64,000 bases of DNA from contig NZ_JACVEG010000001.1 in NCBI RefSeq assembly GCF_014596725.1, positions 620,001 through 684,000 on the forward strand, written 5' to 3'. Made by a program: the position numbers and the translations under genes. Of the stretch, positions 9,484 through 17,675 are shown piece after piece (position 1 is the first letter of the stretch; each line of letters begins with the position of its first letter). Source of the DNA: Vibrio sp. Y2-5 (lineage in GTDB: Bacteria > Pseudomonadota > Gammaproteobacteria > Enterobacterales > Vibrionaceae). The notes under the pieces were generated by a model. It searched no databases. It was given only the letters and a program-made list of their open reading frames with translations, and was not told where the DNA came from.

Positions 9484-10437
9484 ATGAGCATAATAAAAGA
9501 GTGTATTCGAACAGTAGGACGAGGAGAGAGGGGAAGAAAACCGCTCACCTTTGATCAAGCATTTCAGGTGATGGATGAGTACCTCAATGGTGAATGCGAT
9601 GATGATCAAATGGCGATGCTTCTGATGCTGATTCGAGTACAAAATGAAACCAACGACGAAATCGCCGGTTTTGTAAAAGCATTCCAATCTCGGGTTCCGA
9701 ATCTTGGGGCAGATATTGACTGGCCGTGCTATGCGGGAAAACGTGCAAGCGCCGGAAAGCCTTGGCATCTGTTGGCGGCAAAAATCCTCGCTGATAACGG
9801 TTTTAAAGTGTTGCTTCATGGCTACAACGATAAGCCAGCTTCACGTGAACATGCTGAAGACTACCTGCCTGCCCTCGGCATTCCTATGGCGTCAAACACG
9901 GAACACGCACAACTGCTATTGCAGACAGGAAGCATTGCCTATTTGCCTCTGAACGCATTTGCACCACAAGCAGAGTTAATGATCAGTTGGAAAAACCGCT
10001 ATGGGTTAAGAACTCCCATTAATACTGTTGTTCGAGCACTCAATCCCGGTGGAGGCAAGATTGGTATTCGCGGTAGTTTTCATCCCGGTTTCCAACAGTT
10101 GCATGCAGAAGTCGAACATGTCATTGGCAAAACCTCACACGCGGTAGTCTCGTTTAAAGGCGTGTCAGGGGAATCGGAATACAACCCTAAAGTCAGCCAG
10201 ACAGTTTGGTTGAGTCAGCCATCAGGCGTTGAATCTTTCTATTGGCCAGAGCAGTACATATCAGAAATTGAAACAGTGGCGAACTGCCCGATGAATACGC
10301 CACAAGAAGACTTGAAGATGATGGCTAACACTGTGGTATCGACTATGGCAGCAGTGTTGTTTGCGCAGTGTCATGACAGAGAAAAAGCGTATGAAACCGC
10401 TTATTTGTACTGGAAAACTCACGTGCACAATCATTAA
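9484..10437 (+). CDS. TrpD2/YbiB-family anthranilate phosphoribosyltransferase-like protein
   Basis: 317 residues with the fold of glycosyltransferase family 3: an N-terminal helical domain (LTFDQAFQVMDEYLNGECDD) and an alpha/beta domain with LLAAKILADNGFKVLLHG and GLRTPINTVVRALNPGG. It lacks the glycine-rich PRPP loop (GTGGD) of true TrpD. E. coli YbiB, of this family, binds nucleic acid and has no TrpD activity, so a link to tryptophan is unlikely. It sits 27 nt after cobA in the nitrate assimilation operon; its role there is unknown. A GAGG sequence precedes the ATG. The family call is firm, the function is not. Confidence 0.85.
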   Translation: MSIIKECIRTVGRGERGRKPLTFDQAFQVMDEYLNGECDDDQMAMLLMLIRVQNETNDEIAGFVKAFQSRVPNLGADIDWPCYAGKRASAGKPWHLLAAKILADNGFKVLLHGYNDKPASREHAEDYLPALGIPMASNTEHAQLLLQTGSIAYLPLNAFAPQAELMISWKNRYGLRTPINTVVRALNPGGGKIGIRGSFHPGFQQLHAEVEHVIGKTSHAVVSFKGVSGESEYNPKVSQTVWLSQPSGVESFYWPEQYISEIETVANCPMNTPQEDLKMMANTVVSTMAAVLFAQCHDREKAYETAYLYWKTHVHNH

Positions 10438-10539
10438 TCTGTGTTTTGATTATTTTAACATACCCATAAAGTAGTAATTATTTAACGAAATCAACTCTAA
10501 CTATATGTTTTTATTATATTAAATTTTAAATAATTGGAT

Positions 10540-10555
10540 TGGTACATTCCTTGCT
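10540..10555 (+). promoter_or_regulatory. Sigma-54-type promoter of nasT
   Basis: TGGTAC-N5-TTGCT keeps GG and GC exactly 10 nt apart and matches the -24/-12 consensus closely. It lies in the AT-rich gap between the YbiB-like gene and nasT, about 38 nt before the nasT start. NasT would thus be made under the same nitrogen control as its target operons, in addition to read-through from nasA. Confidence 0.7.
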
Positions 10556-10592
10556 CAATTGAATACAGGATTCGATCAAACAGGGAATGGTT

Positions 10593-11180
10593 ATGTCACT
10601 TTCAACAGCTTCTCAGCCAGTCATTGTATGCAGTGATAATATTAGTGACCAAGCAGATATCAGCGCCAAATTGGCGCTGCATTACGATCACATTCTGGCC
10701 TGTCAGCTAGCTCAGTTAGAGAAAATGGTTGGGTGTGATAATGACTCAATTGTGGTGGTCTCTTGGCGTCAGCCAACGGCTGAACTGCGCTTGATAGTCG
10801 AGTTTTGCAAGAATAAGAAAATCCCTCTCCTTGTCATTCTTAAGCAGCTAAATTCTAATGATATCAGCAGATTGCCTCAGTCCAATGATTTCGTTGTTCT
10901 TCCTTTTGATTCTTCATTTGACCTCAAACCTTGGATTGATTACTCAATTCAGGTTCGTGATCAAAGCATCGCGTTGCAACAAGAAATACAGATGCTTACG
11001 TCGAAATTGGAAGAGAGAAAATGGGTTGAAAAAGCCAAAGGATTGCTAATGAAAATGCATGCGATCGATGAAGAGAATGCCTATCGCGTGTTAAGAAGCT
11101 CGGCAATGCAATCCAGTTTATCTATGGCGCAGGTAGCGAAGAACGTGATTCATACTTTCGATAGTATCAATGGTAATTAA
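10593..11180 (+). CDS. nasT: NasT-like ANTAR-domain transcription antiterminator
   Basis: Predicted RNA-binding antiterminator for the leaders at 5850-5918 and 11353-11424. About 195 residues from ATG 10593 (GGGA 6 nt upstream; in-frame ATG 10587 is an alternative). Residues about 1-125 have a receiver-like fold. The strand that normally ends in the phosphorylated Asp reads VVVSWRQP, so Ser/Trp stands where Asp is expected, and the usual beta5 Lys-Pro reads LPF. A coiled linker follows, then a C-terminal ANTAR domain (EERKWVEKAKGLLMKMH ... AYRVLRSSAM). No NasS partner is encoded nearby, so how nitrate or nitrite is sensed is open. The gene has its own sigma-54-type promoter and lies upstream of nrtA. 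Confidence 0.88.
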   Translation: MSLSTASQPVIVCSDNISDQADISAKLALHYDHILACQLAQLEKMVGCDNDSIVVVSWRQPTAELRLIVEFCKNKKIPLLVILKQLNSNDISRLPQSNDFVVLPFDSSFDLKPWIDYSIQVRDQSIALQQEIQMLTSKLEERKWVEKAKGLLMKMHAIDEENAYRVLRSSAMQSSLSMAQVAKNVIHTFDSINGN

Positions 11181-11299
11181 TACTTTGGGGGTAGGAGGAA
11201 ATTGTTGATTTGGTGCAGGTTGCACTTAGAAATGCAGGATAATTGCTATAAATTTAAATGTTTAATGTTAAGTCGTTGAAAAATAATAACTATAAAATG

Positions 11300-11315
11300 T
11301 GGCATACAAATTGGA
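11300..11315 (+). promoter_or_regulatory. Possible sigma-54-type promoter of nrtA
   Basis: TGGCAT-N5-TTGGA has a good -24 element and correct spacing, but GG instead of GC at -12. Its distance to the leader hairpins is similar to that in nasA, which supports it; the mismatch lowers confidence. Confidence 0.4.
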
Positions 11316-11352
11316 TTACTGTTTACAGATAAAATTTAAGTAAGACTTCAGA

Positions 11353-11424
11353 CATCATCAACGGCGGTGATGAAAGAAATAGCAAAGGTGCTACTGCTCA
11401 ATTGGGCAGTAGCACCTTTTTTTG
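11353..11424 (+). promoter_or_regulatory. nrtA leader with two-hairpin ANTAR RNA motif
   Basis: P1 pairs CATCATC 11353-11359 with GGTGATG 11366-11372 around the hexaloop AACGGC. P2 pairs TAGC 11380-11383 with GCTA 11390-11393 around AAAGGT. Both loops have A at position 1 and G at position 4, the signature of ANTAR targets, and P2 overlaps the 5' arm of the terminator. Binding of NasT to P1/P2 should block termination and open nrtABC-nirBD. Confidence 0.85.
11384..11424 (+). terminator. Attenuator (intrinsic terminator) in the nrtA leader
   Basis: A 14-bp stem pairs 11384-11397 with 11406-11419, extendable by two inner pairs, and is followed by seven or more T. It lies about 37 nt upstream of the nrtA start. 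Confidence 0.92.
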
Positions 11425-11460
11425 TTTTTGGGATTCGTTATAAGGAAAAGGAGTATTGCT

Positions 11461-12843
11461 ATGCAATATATCAAGCCATGGATGCGCACTTTAGTGCTCG
11501 GCGCTTCACTTGCAACTTCAGCTTCACTGCTCAGTACCACTGCGTATGCAGAGATTGGTGAGCCGGAAATTGAAGATCTTAAATTTGGATTTATTAAGCT
11601 AACCGATATGGCACCCCTCGCGGTTGCTTATGAGCAAGGTTATTTTGAAGACGAAGGTTTATACGTCACGTTAGAAGCGCAAGCAAACTGGAAAGTACTG
11701 TTAGACCGAGTGATTGACGGTGAGCTGGATGGCGCACATATGCTAGCAGGTCAGCCTCTTGGTGCCACTATTGGCATAGGTACAAAAGCAGAAGTCGTCA
11801 CCGCGTTTAGCATGGATTTGAACGGCAATGCGATTACGGTATCGAATAACACTTGGGAGCAAATGAAGCCATTTCTTGCCAAAGAAAGTGACGGAAAAAT
11901 TGCTCATCCAATTAAAGCGGACGCTTTGAAACCTGTTATCTCTAAGTATCGTGACGAAGGTAAGTCGTTCAACATGGGGATGGTCTTCCCTGTCTCGACT
12001 CATAACTACGAATTGCGTTACTGGTTAGCCGCAGGCGGTATCAACCCGGGTTATTACGCGCCTACTACCGGTGATAACAGTGGTCAGCTAAAAGCCGATG
12101 TTCTGTTAAGTGTAACGCCTCCTCCGCAGATGCCATCAACCATGGAAGCAGGCACGATTCAGGGCTACTGCGTTGGTGAACCGTGGAACCAACAGGCGGT
12201 GTTCAAAGGGATTGGCGTCCCAGTGGTAACGGACTACGAGATCTGGAAAAACAACCCAGAAAAAGTCTTCGGTGTGTCAAAAGCTTGGGCAGATAAATAC
12301 CCGAACACGCATCTTCGTGTGGTGCGAGCTTTGATTCGAGCTGCGTATTGGTTAGACGAGAACAACAATGCTAACCGACAAGAAGCGGTGAAACTGCTGG
12401 CGAAAAGTCAGTACGTGGGTGCAGATGCAGAAGTCATTGCCAACTCCATGACGGGTACGTTTGAGTACGAGAAAGGAGACAAGCGTGATGTGCCTGATTT
12501 CAACGTTTTCTTCCGTCATAACGCGACTTATCCGTACTACAGTGATGCGATTTGGTATCTCACTCAAATGCGTCGTTGGGGCCAGATTCCCGAGGAGAAA
12601 TCTGATAATTGGTACATGGATATCGCCAAAGAGGTCTATCGCCCTGACATCTATCAACAAGCGGCTGAGTCTTTGATTGAAGATGGCACGTTAACAGCGA
12701 AGGATTTCCCTGATTTCAAACAATTGGATGGATTCCGCGCTCCGCAGAAGCACTTCATCGACAACATAGTGTATGACGGCCATCAGCCGAATGCTTATCT
12801 GGAGAAGTTCTCTATCGGCCTAAAAGGCAAAGACAAAGTTTAA
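11461..12843 (+). CDS. nrtA: Nitrate ABC transporter, periplasmic substrate-binding protein
   Basis: 460 residues from ATG 11461, which has AAGGAG 9 nt upstream; an upstream in-frame start at 11422 would lie inside the attenuator and is unlikely. A signal peptide ends at AYA (residue 30), so the protein is periplasmic or membrane-anchored rather than a cytoplasmic NasS-type sensor. The remainder is the NrtA/CmpA type of binding protein ([40 protein letters not shown]). It captures nitrate, perhaps also nitrite, for NrtB/NrtC. It is the first gene after the ANTAR leader and is separated from nrtB by 99 nt. Confidence 0.93.
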   Translation: MQYIKPWMRTLVLGASLATSASLLSTTAYAEIGEPEIEDLKFGFIKLTDMAPLAVAYEQGYFEDEGLYVTLEAQANWKVLLDRVIDGELDGAHMLAGQPLGATIGIGTKAEVVTAFSMDLNGNAITVSNNTWEQMKPFLAKESDGKIAHPIKADALKPVISKYRDEGKSFNMGMVFPVSTHNYELRYWLAAGGINPGYYAPTTGDNSGQLKADVLLSVTPPPQMPSTMEAGTIQGYCVGEPWNQQAVFKGIGVPVVTDYEIWKNNPEKVFGVSKAWADKYPNTHLRVVRALIRAAYWLDENNNANRQEAVKLLAKSQYVGADAEVIANSMTGTFEYEKGDKRDVPDFNVFFRHNATYPYYSDAIWYLTQMRRWGQIPEEKSDNWYMDIAKEVYRPDIYQQAAESLIEDGTLTAKDFPDFKQLDGFRAPQKHFIDNIVYDGHQPNAYLEKFSIGLKGKDKV

Positions 12844-12942
12844 GCCTTTCGCTTGGAGGCTCGGTGAGTCTCCAAGCAAACAGATATACAAGGAAGTTCT
12901 AGGGTGACAGACCCTAAAAGACAGATAGCCAAGGAGTTTGCT

Positions 12943-13911
12943 ATGTCGACTAATGTTATTTCACTGATTCCCAGCCGCACGCAAGTCGTGAGCCGTAGCA
13001 AGATGGTCTTGTGGCCAATGCTCGGAATCTGCTTTTTTCTTATGTTCTGGCATTTGGCTGCCAAACAGGTAGAGACCTCATTAGGTACCTTGCCGGGCCC
13101 AGTTCAAACCTTTACACAGTTCAGTAATTTGGTTGATGAGCACTTTAAGGAACGAGAGAAAGAAGTGGCATTTATTGAGAGGCAAGAAAAACGCAACCAA
13201 ACCAAATTGGCTAAGAATCCGGACGCAAAAGTGAAGATTCGTCCATACACAGGCAAACCAACCTTTTTTGACCAAATTGGTACCAGTTTAGTCACGGTTT
13301 CCGCAGGCTTTTTGTTGGCTTCCGTTATCGCCATTCCGCTTGGCATTGTGTTGGGGCTAAATCAAGGGATGTATCAGGCATTTAACCCGATTATTCAGCT
13401 ACTCAAACCCGTATCACCGCTAGCATGGTTACCTATTGTCACCATGGTGGTGAGTGCGACTTATGTCAGCGATGACCCAATGTTTGCTAAATCGTTCGTC
13501 AACTCACTGTTTACCGTCGCTCTTTGTAGCTTGTGGCCAACGCTTATCAATACTGCGGTGGGTGTGACCAGCGTGGACAAAGACCTGCTCAATGTGAGCA
13601 AAGTCTTGCGCCTATCTTGGTGGGCACACATTCGTACCATTGTTCTACCTTCTGCGATTCCAATGATTTTTACCGGTTTACGTCTATCGCTGGGTATTGC
13701 GTGGATGGTTCTTATTGCGGCTGAAATGCTGGCACAAAACCCAGGGCTCGGAAAATTCGTTTGGGATGAGTTCCAAAATGGCAGTTCGGCCTCACTGGGC
13801 AGAATTATGGTTGCGGTGTTTGTCATCGGCTTTATCGGTCTGTTACTGGATAGAGGCATGCTCAAACTGCAAAAACGCCTGTCTTGGAACAAACAACAAG
13901 AACTTCGCTAA
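12943..13911 (+). CDS. nrtB: Nitrate ABC transporter, permease
   Basis: 322 residues from ATG 12943 (AAGGAG at 12931-12936); an upstream GTG at 12904 has no ribosome binding site. Inner-membrane protein of the BPD-type permease family: one N-terminal membrane segment, a charged stretch of about 50 residues (KEREKEVAFIERQEKR), then about five segments with the EAA-like loop (VDKDLLNVSKVLRLSWW...LPSAIP) that docks on the ATPase. It forms the channel with NrtC as motor and NrtA as capture protein. The next gene starts 12 nt downstream. Confidence 0.93.
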   Translation: MSTNVISLIPSRTQVVSRSKMVLWPMLGICFFLMFWHLAAKQVETSLGTLPGPVQTFTQFSNLVDEHFKEREKEVAFIERQEKRNQTKLAKNPDAKVKIRPYTGKPTFFDQIGTSLVTVSAGFLLASVIAIPLGIVLGLNQGMYQAFNPIIQLLKPVSPLAWLPIVTMVVSATYVSDDPMFAKSFVNSLFTVALCSLWPTLINTAVGVTSVDKDLLNVSKVLRLSWWAHIRTIVLPSAIPMIFTGLRLSLGIAWMVLIAAEMLAQNPGLGKFVWDEFQNGSSASLGRIMVAVFVIGFIGLLLDRGMLKLQKRLSWNKQQELR

Positions 13912-13923
13912 AGGAGAAATCTC

Positions 13924-14751
13924 ATGTCAAAAGCATTTTTAGATCTATCACAACTCGGCATGCGTTTCCCGACGCCACAAGGTGAATTTGTGGCACTGAA
14001 AAACGTCGATTTGCAAATTCAAAAAGGCGAGTTCATTTCACTTATCGGTCACTCAGGCTGCGGTAAATCAACTGTGTTAAACCTTGTTGCTGGACTGCAT
14101 AACCCAACTGATGGCGGTGTGATTCTGGACGGTCGCGAGGTTGATGGTCCGGGACCTGAGCGTGCCGTTGTATTCCAGAACCATTCTCTATTGCCTTGGT
14201 TGACCGTGTATCAAAACGTTGAACTAGCGGTGAAACAAATCGCCAAAGGTCAATCGAAAAGTTGGATTAAAGAGCAGGTGGAACACTACCTGAATTTGAT
14301 TCAAATGGATCATGCTGCAGATAAAAAGCCGGATGAAATTTCAGGTGGTATGAAGCAGCGTGTAGGTATTGCGCGTGCACTGGCGTTGCAACCGAAAGTG
14401 CTGTTGATGGATGAGCCGTTTGGCGCACTGGATGCATTGACACGTGCACGTTTGCAAGACGCCACGATGAAGATTCAGGCAGAGCTGAATAACACCGTCA
14501 TCATGATTACTCACGATGTGGATGAAGCCGTATTGTTGTCAGACAAAATCGTCATGATGACCAATGGTCCTGCTGCCACGGTGGGCGAAGTGCTTGAGAT
14601 TGATCTACCAAGACCACGTGACCGAGTCGCGTTGGCAGACAACCCGACGTATCAAAAATATCGTCAATCGGTACTGCGCTTTTTGTATGAAAAGCAAACC
14701 AAAACAGAAGCAGCTCAAAAAGTCGCTGCTCCTATGGCAAAAACGGCTTAA
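13924..14751 (+). CDS. nrtC: Nitrate ABC transporter, ATP-binding protein
   Basis: 275 residues with all ATPase motifs: Walker A GHSGCGKST (residues 42-50), Q-loop region (VFQNHSLLPWLTV), signature ISGGMKQRVGIARAL, Walker B VLLMDEPFGALD and the H-loop ITHDVDEAV. It powers nitrate import through NrtB. It has no C-terminal NrtA-like domain as found in cyanobacterial NrtC, so in architecture it equals NrtD; the symbol nrtC follows common usage in gammaproteobacteria. Start has AAAGGAG upstream, and nirB follows 11 nt later. Confidence 0.93.
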   Translation: MSKAFLDLSQLGMRFPTPQGEFVALKNVDLQIQKGEFISLIGHSGCGKSTVLNLVAGLHNPTDGGVILDGREVDGPGPERAVVFQNHSLLPWLTVYQNVELAVKQIAKGQSKSWIKEQVEHYLNLIQMDHAADKKPDEISGGMKQRVGIARALALQPKVLLMDEPFGALDALTRARLQDATMKIQAELNNTVIMITHDVDEAVLLSDKIVMMTNGPAATVGEVLEIDLPRPRDRVALADNPTYQKYRQSVLRFLYEKQTKTEAAQKVAAPMAKTA

Positions 14752-14762
14752 GGAAGAGTCTC

Positions 14763-17246
14763 ATGATGGAACATATCGTTATTGTCGGCAACGGAATGGT
14801 TGGACATCACCTTGTTGCGAAATTGGTTGAGCAGCAAGCTCATTTAGAAAAACGTATTACTGTGATTGGTGAAGAGCGGTTTATCGCCTATGACCGTGTA
14901 CAACTCTCTTCTCTGTTTTCAGGTAAGTCCCATGAAGACTTAATGTTAAGCAGTGAAGAGTGGTATCAAAAACACGGCATCAATCTGATTTTAGGCAGTG
15001 AAGTGACGGCGGTTAACCGTGTTCAAAAAAGCATTATTTTAGATGGTGATGATGTTTTGGGGTACGACACGCTTGTACTAGCAACGGGTTCATATCCATT
15101 TGTTCCGCCAGTACCGGGTCATGAACGTGATGGCATTTTTGTCTATCGCACGCTTGATGATCTTTCTTCGATTCGCAACGCTTGTGATAAAGCAAAAACG
15201 GGTGCTGTGATTGGCGGTGGTTTGCTGGGTTTAGAAGCGGCAAACGCGTTGCGCCTTTTAGGTGTTGAAACCCATGTCATCGAATTCGCACCTCGTTTAA
15301 TGCCTGTGCAGTTAGATGATGGTGCGGGTACGGTTTTGAAAGAGAAAATCGAAAAGCTCGGCTTAACCGTCCATACCTCTACTGCGACAGAAAAAATTAT
15401 TGATGGAGAAACCGCGAAACACCGCATGGTGTTTAAAGATGCCGAACCTTTGGAAGTGGACGTGATTGTATTTTCGGCAGGTATTCGACCGCAAGATGCG
15501 CTGGCTCGCCAATGTGGCTTAGAAATCGGTGAACGTGGCGGTATTGTGATTAATGATAGCTGCCAAACCAGTGATGCAAACATCTACGCCATTGGTGAGT
15601 GTGCACTATGGCAACAACGCATCTTCGGCTTGGTTGCTCCGGGGTATGCAATGGCTCGTGCGGTAGCCGGACAAATCATGGGGCAGGGCGGTGATTTCAC
15701 TGGCGCTGATATGAGTACCAAGTTAAAGCTGTTGGGTGTGGATGTGGCTTCGATCGGCGATGCGCAGATGCAAACTGAAGGTGCTCAAGAACTTGTTTTG
15801 CAAGATACCTGTACTGGAAGTTATAAAAAACTGGTGGTCGATCAAAGTGGTACTCAGCTATTGGGCGCCATTCTTGTTGGTGATAACTCAGATTATGATG
15901 CGCTGCTGCAAGCTTACTTAAACAAAACGGTGTTACCGGAACATCCCGCTTATCTGCTGTTTGACACCTCTTCACTCAGCGGTGAAGTCTCTGACGACAC
16001 TATGATCTGTTCTTGTCATAACGTGACGAAAGGCGCACTGGTTCAGGCTATTCATGCAGGCGCGGTAGAGTTGAATGATCTCAAAGCCGTAACCAAAGCG
16101 GGTACTGGCTGTGGTGGCTGTTCAAGCATGGTGAAATCAGTGCTAGATGCAGAGCTGGTGGCAATGGGTATGGAAGTGAACAACCACGTTTGCGAACACT
16201 TTGAGTATTCGCGCCAAGAGCTGTTCCATATCTGTCAGGTTGAAGAGATCAAAGATTTCGATAGCTTACTGGAAAAACACGGGCATGGTTTAGGATGTGA
16301 TTTATGTAAACCAACCGCGGCGTCAATTTTCGCTTCCCTGTGGAATGAACACATTATGGAGCCGCAATTAAGCCGTTTACAGGATACCAATGACGCATTT
16401 ATGGCGAACATGCAAAAAGACGGTTCTTACTCGATTGTGCCACGTGTTCCGGGCGGAGAAATTACACCGGATAAGCTAATTGTGTTGGGTGAAGTCGCTA
16501 AGAAATATGATCTCTACACCAAGATAACCGGTGGTCAACGGGTCGATCTGTTTGGCGCGCAAATGGAGCAGCTACCGGAAATCTGGCGTGAACTGATAAA
16601 CGCGGGTTTTGAAACAGGGCATGCTTATGGTAAGTCTTTGCGCACAGTGAAATCTTGCGTCGGCTCTACTTGGTGTCGCTATGGTGTGGATGACTCCGTG
16701 GGCTTGGCGATTGAATTGGAAAATCGCTACAAAGGTCTGCGTTCACCCCATAAAATTAAATTTGCAGTATCTGGCTGTACTCGTGAATGTGCTGAAGCAC
16801 AAAGCAAAGACATTGGTGTGATCGCCACTGAGAACGGCTGGAACCTTTATGTTTGTGGTAATGGCGGTATGCGTCCGCGTCACGCCGACTTACTGGCATC
16901 TGATCTTTCAAAAGAGCAGTTAATTGCGTTGATTGACCGGGTACTCATGTTCTATGTGCGCACCGCAGATAAACTGCAACGCACGTCAGTATGGCTGGAG
17001 AACTTAGAAGGCGGATTGGACTATCTGAAACAAGTCGTCATTGAAGACTCTCTAGAGTTGTGTGATCAGTTGGAACAGCAAATGTCAAATGTCATTAATT
17101 CCTATCAATGTGAATGGAAGAGCACTGTGGAATCGGAAGAGAAATTGCGTAAATTCCGCCCGTTTATCAATCACGACGAGGGAAGTATGGCGTTGCCTTA
17201 TCAACGTATACGTGAACAGCGTATCCCAGTAGTTCAGGAGCTTTAA
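14763..17246 (+). CDS. nirB: Nitrite reductase [NAD(P)H], large subunit
   Basis: Reduces nitrite to ammonium in the cytoplasm using siroheme. 827 residues: N-terminal FAD/NAD-binding domain (VIVGNGMVGHHLV; second GGGLLGLEAANAL near 145), then a BFD-like [2Fe-2S] region (CSCHNVTKGAL...GTGCGGCSSMV, about 417-460), then sulfite/nitrite reductase domains with the siroheme-[4Fe-4S] cysteines in SCVGSTWCRYG and GCTRECAEA. Length and order match NirB. The start has AAGGAAGAG upstream. The gene lies between nrtC and nirD and needs siroheme whose precursor comes from CobA. Confidence 0.96.
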   Translation: MMEHIVIVGNGMVGHHLVAKLVEQQAHLEKRITVIGEERFIAYDRVQLSSLFSGKSHEDLMLSSEEWYQKHGINLILGSEVTAVNRVQKSIILDGDDVLGYDTLVLATGSYPFVPPVPGHERDGIFVYRTLDDLSSIRNACDKAKTGAVIGGGLLGLEAANALRLLGVETHVIEFAPRLMPVQLDDGAGTVLKEKIEKLGLTVHTSTATEKIIDGETAKHRMVFKDAEPLEVDVIVFSAGIRPQDALARQCGLEIGERGGIVINDSCQTSDANIYAIGECALWQQRIFGLVAPGYAMARAVAGQIMGQGGDFTGADMSTKLKLLGVDVASIGDAQMQTEGAQELVLQDTCTGSYKKLVVDQSGTQLLGAILVGDNSDYDALLQAYLNKTVLPEHPAYLLFDTSSLSGEVSDDTMICSCHNVTKGALVQAIHAGAVELNDLKAVTKAGTGCGGCSSMVKSVLDAELVAMGMEVNNHVCEHFEYSRQELFHICQVEEIKDFDSLLEKHGHGLGCDLCKPTAASIFASLWNEHIMEPQLSRLQDTNDAFMANMQKDGSYSIVPRVPGGEITPDKLIVLGEVAKKYDLYTKITGGQRVDLFGAQMEQLPEIWRELINAGFETGHAYGKSLRTVKSCVGSTWCRYGVDDSVGLAIELENRYKGLRSPHKIKFAVSGCTRECAEAQSKDIGVIATENGWNLYVCGNGGMRPRHADLLASDLSKEQLIALIDRVLMFYVRTADKLQRTSVWLENLEGGLDYLKQVVIEDSLELCDQLEQQMSNVINSYQCEWKSTVESEEKLRKFRPFINHDEGSMALPYQRIREQRIPVVQEL

Positions 17247-17248
17247 TT

Positions 17249-17590
17249 ATGATGGAACGTATTTGTAGACTGGATGATCTAATGCCGTTACAAGGCTGCG
17301 GAGCGTTGATTGGTGGAGAGCAAGTCGCACTGTTCTTGATTCCTCATACCGAACAGAAAGTGTTTGCAGTGCAAAACTGGGACCCTATTGGTCAGGCGAA
17401 TGTGATCAGTCGTGGTATCGTTGGTGATGTGAAAGGAGAGATTTGCGTTGCCTCCCCACTGTATAAACAACACTTTAAACTCGAAACGGGTGAATGTGTC
17501 GAGAAGCCAGAATTCCAGCTAAAAACGTGGAATGTTTTCATTGAAGATGGGGAAGTGTATCTAGCAAATTCAAACGTTGCTGCGGCTTAA
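17249..17590 (+). CDS. nirD: Nitrite reductase [NAD(P)H], small subunit
   Basis: 113 residues of the NirD type: a Rieske-like fold without the Cys/His cluster ligands. It partners NirB in cytoplasmic nitrite reduction. It begins 2 nt after the nirB stop, with AGGAG 8 nt before ATG 17249 (ATG 17252 also possible). Typical segments are FAVQNWDPIGQANVISRGI and ICVASPLYKQHFKLETGEC. It is the last gene of the nrtABC-nirBD unit, followed by a strong terminator. Confidence 0.93.
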   Translation: MMERICRLDDLMPLQGCGALIGGEQVALFLIPHTEQKVFAVQNWDPIGQANVISRGIVGDVKGEICVASPLYKQHFKLETGECVEKPEFQLKTWNVFIEDGEVYLANSNVAAA

Positions 17591-17642
17591 GAGATCGCTA
17601 AGGGTTTCATCGAGCGTTCGAGGGCGGATACAAAACAGATAC

Positions 17643-17675
17643 GGGCGTCTTACACAGGTAAGACGCCCTTATTAT
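17643..17675 (+). terminator. Intrinsic terminator after nirD
   Basis: A perfect 11-bp stem (17643-17653 with 17658-17668, loop ACAG) is followed by TTATTATTT. It separates the nir operon from the convergent efflux gene ending at 17676; the opposite strand has only a weak T run. Confidence 0.85.

Noticed and set aside
11212..11227. GGTGCAGGTTGCAC upstream of nrtA as a sigma-54 promoter
   Set aside because: GG and GC are 8, not 10, nt apart, so the spacing is wrong.
11367..11561. Open frame of 64 codons over the nrtA leader
   Set aside because: It runs through the attenuator and the start of nrtA in another frame with no family similarity; the hairpins explain the sequence.
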